Shown: piece by piece, positions 16,427 through 17,278 of the stretch
How positions within the stretch are numbered: the stretch's first letter is position 1
Layout of the letters: each line of letters opens with the position of its first letter
NCBI GenBank assembly: GCA_000493945.1
Contig: AWNW01000002.1
Location: 26,636-43,913, forward strand
DNA length: 17,278 bases
DNA from: Candidatus Hydrogenedens terephthalaticus JGI OTU-1
Lineage (GTDB): Bacteria; Hydrogenedentota; Hydrogenedentia; Hydrogenedentales; Hydrogenedentaceae
Direction of reading: 5' to 3'
The notes under the pieces: model-generated
Database searches by the model: none
What the model was told of the DNA's origin: nothing
What the model saw: the letters and a program-made list of their open reading frames with translations, nothing else
Program-made: the position numbers and the translations under genes

Positions 16427-17278
16427 GTGTCATTTATTTCAAAAAAACAACTGTCTATTGTTATAACTTTTCTTATTTTTTCTTTTCTGTATACTTTTCT
16501 TTTGTTTGGAGAAAATATACCCTGTTCAGATATATATAATGTAAAAGAATTCGGAGCAAAAGGTGATGGCAACACAGATGATACAGAGATTATCCAAAAA
16601 GCATTAAATATTGCCGGTGAAAAAAATGGAGGTATAGTATTTCTTCCTATAGGTTCTTATCTTATAAAAGGAAATCTAATTGTTCCTGAAAATGTAACGC
16701 TTGAGGGAATATGGCGTGCTCCATTTCGGGGCGAACCGACTAAAGCAGGAAGTGTTTTACTTGCAATTTCTGGTAAAGGAGAAGCGGACGGAGCTCCCTT
16801 TATTCGCGTTAATACAAGTTCAACATTAAAAGGATTTGCTGTTTTTTACCCTGAACAAACAAAAACAGATCCACCTATCCCCTATCCATGGACAATTCAA
16901 TGTAATGGTGCTGCCGACGATGTTTCTCTTATAGATTTAACACTTATTAATCCGTATAAAGCGATAGATTTTGGAACATTTCCCGCAGGCAGACATAAGA
17001 TTAAAAATATACATGCATACCCATTATACCGTGGGCTTTATATCAACCAGTGTTACGATGTTGGTAGGATTGAAGATATTCATTTTTGGCCATTTTGGGA
17101 TTTAAATCCCAATAGCCCTCTCTGGAAATTTACCCAAAGGGAAGGAATTGCTTTTATCATAGGGAAAACAGATGGTGAAATGGGGTATAACCTTTTTAGT
17201 ATCTTTTATTCCATTGGTATGCAATTCATTGCAGGACCTATATATGATGAAAACAGAAATATAACAAAAAATCTGCCC
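16427..17278 (+). CDS. Secreted pectate-lyase-3 (right-handed beta-helix) protein, partial, C-terminus off the right edge
   Basis: A GTG at 16427, preceded by AAAGGA at 16411-16416, opens a frame that stays open for 284 codons to the window end. The first 30 residues look like a signal peptide: Lys6-Lys7, then a hydrophobic core to about residue 27. NVKEFGAKGDGNTDDTEIIQKAL (starting near 38) and the following GGIVFLPIGSYLIKG are hallmarks of the Pectate_lyase_3 domain, the parallel beta-helix fold of pectin lyases, polygalacturonases and phage tailspikes. The catalytic residues and substrate cannot be read from this N-terminal part. The gene starts 19 bp after leuS with no terminator between, so it is probably read through from it, an unusual partnership. 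It could be a polysaccharide lyase or hydrolase, or a structural beta-helix surface protein. Confidence 0.82.
   Translation, partial: MSFISKKQLSIVITFLIFSFLYTFLLFGENIPCSDIYNVKEFGAKGDGNTDDTEIIQKALNIAGEKNGGIVFLPIGSYLIKGNLIVPENVTLEGIWRAPFRGEPTKAGSVLLAISGKGEADGAPFIRVNTSSTLKGFAVFYPEQTKTDPPIPYPWTIQCNGAADDVSLIDLTLINPYKAIDFGTFPAGRHKIKNIHAYPLYRGLYINQCYDVGRIEDIHFWPFWDLNPNSPLWKFTQREGIAFIIGKTDGEMGYNLFSIFYSIGMQFIAGPIYDENRNITKNLP

Noticed and set aside
1..17278. CRISPR array, insertion sequence, toxin-antitoxin or phage genes
   Set aside because: I saw no regularly spaced repeats, no transposase or integrase motifs and no phage-type proteins on either strand.

Overview
This is an AT-rich bacterial chromosome segment carrying 11 genes plus one tRNA. 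Bacterial signs are a tRNA-Arg with encoded CCA, a ClpX/Lon/LeuRS block, sigma70-like promoters and several good Shine-Dalgarno sites. The standard genetic code fits every gene. An indolepyruvate:ferredoxin oxidoreductase subunit and two radical SAM enzymes suggest an anaerobe. The cellobiose-epimerase-like protein and a secreted pectate-lyase-fold protein suggest carbohydrate use. I cannot name the phylum; an uncultured, saccharolytic anaerobic lineage is a guess.

Left block, minus strand (1-9562), in order of transcription: an AGE-family sugar 2-epimerase; two paralogous GT-C membrane glycosyltransferases of about 700 aa, each with a TPR-like tail and overlapping by 11 bp; two paralogous B12-domain-type radical SAM proteins of about 472 aa, the first only 19 bp behind the glycosyltransferases; and then iorA, which runs off the left edge. 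The two tandem duplicated pairs form the most unusual part of the window and look like an undescribed envelope or lipid/glycan modification cluster. The epimerase and iorA may be only neighbours, since iorA has its own promoter-like sequence.

Divergent centre (9563-9770): a 208-bp gap holding the upstream region of the epimerase and a good promoter for tRNA-Arg(ACG).

Right block, plus strand (9771-17278): tRNA-Arg; clpX under a perfect-consensus promoter but split by a +1 frameshift at a run of seven C; lon; leuS with a very strong Shine-Dalgarno site; and a 3'-truncated gene for a secreted pectate-lyase-3 protein starting 19 bp after leuS. clpX-lon is a protein quality-control pair. clpP, which normally precedes clpX, is not in the window.

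There is no gene-free stretch longer than 300 bases, and I saw no insertion sequence, CRISPR array, phage gene or convincing intrinsic terminator.
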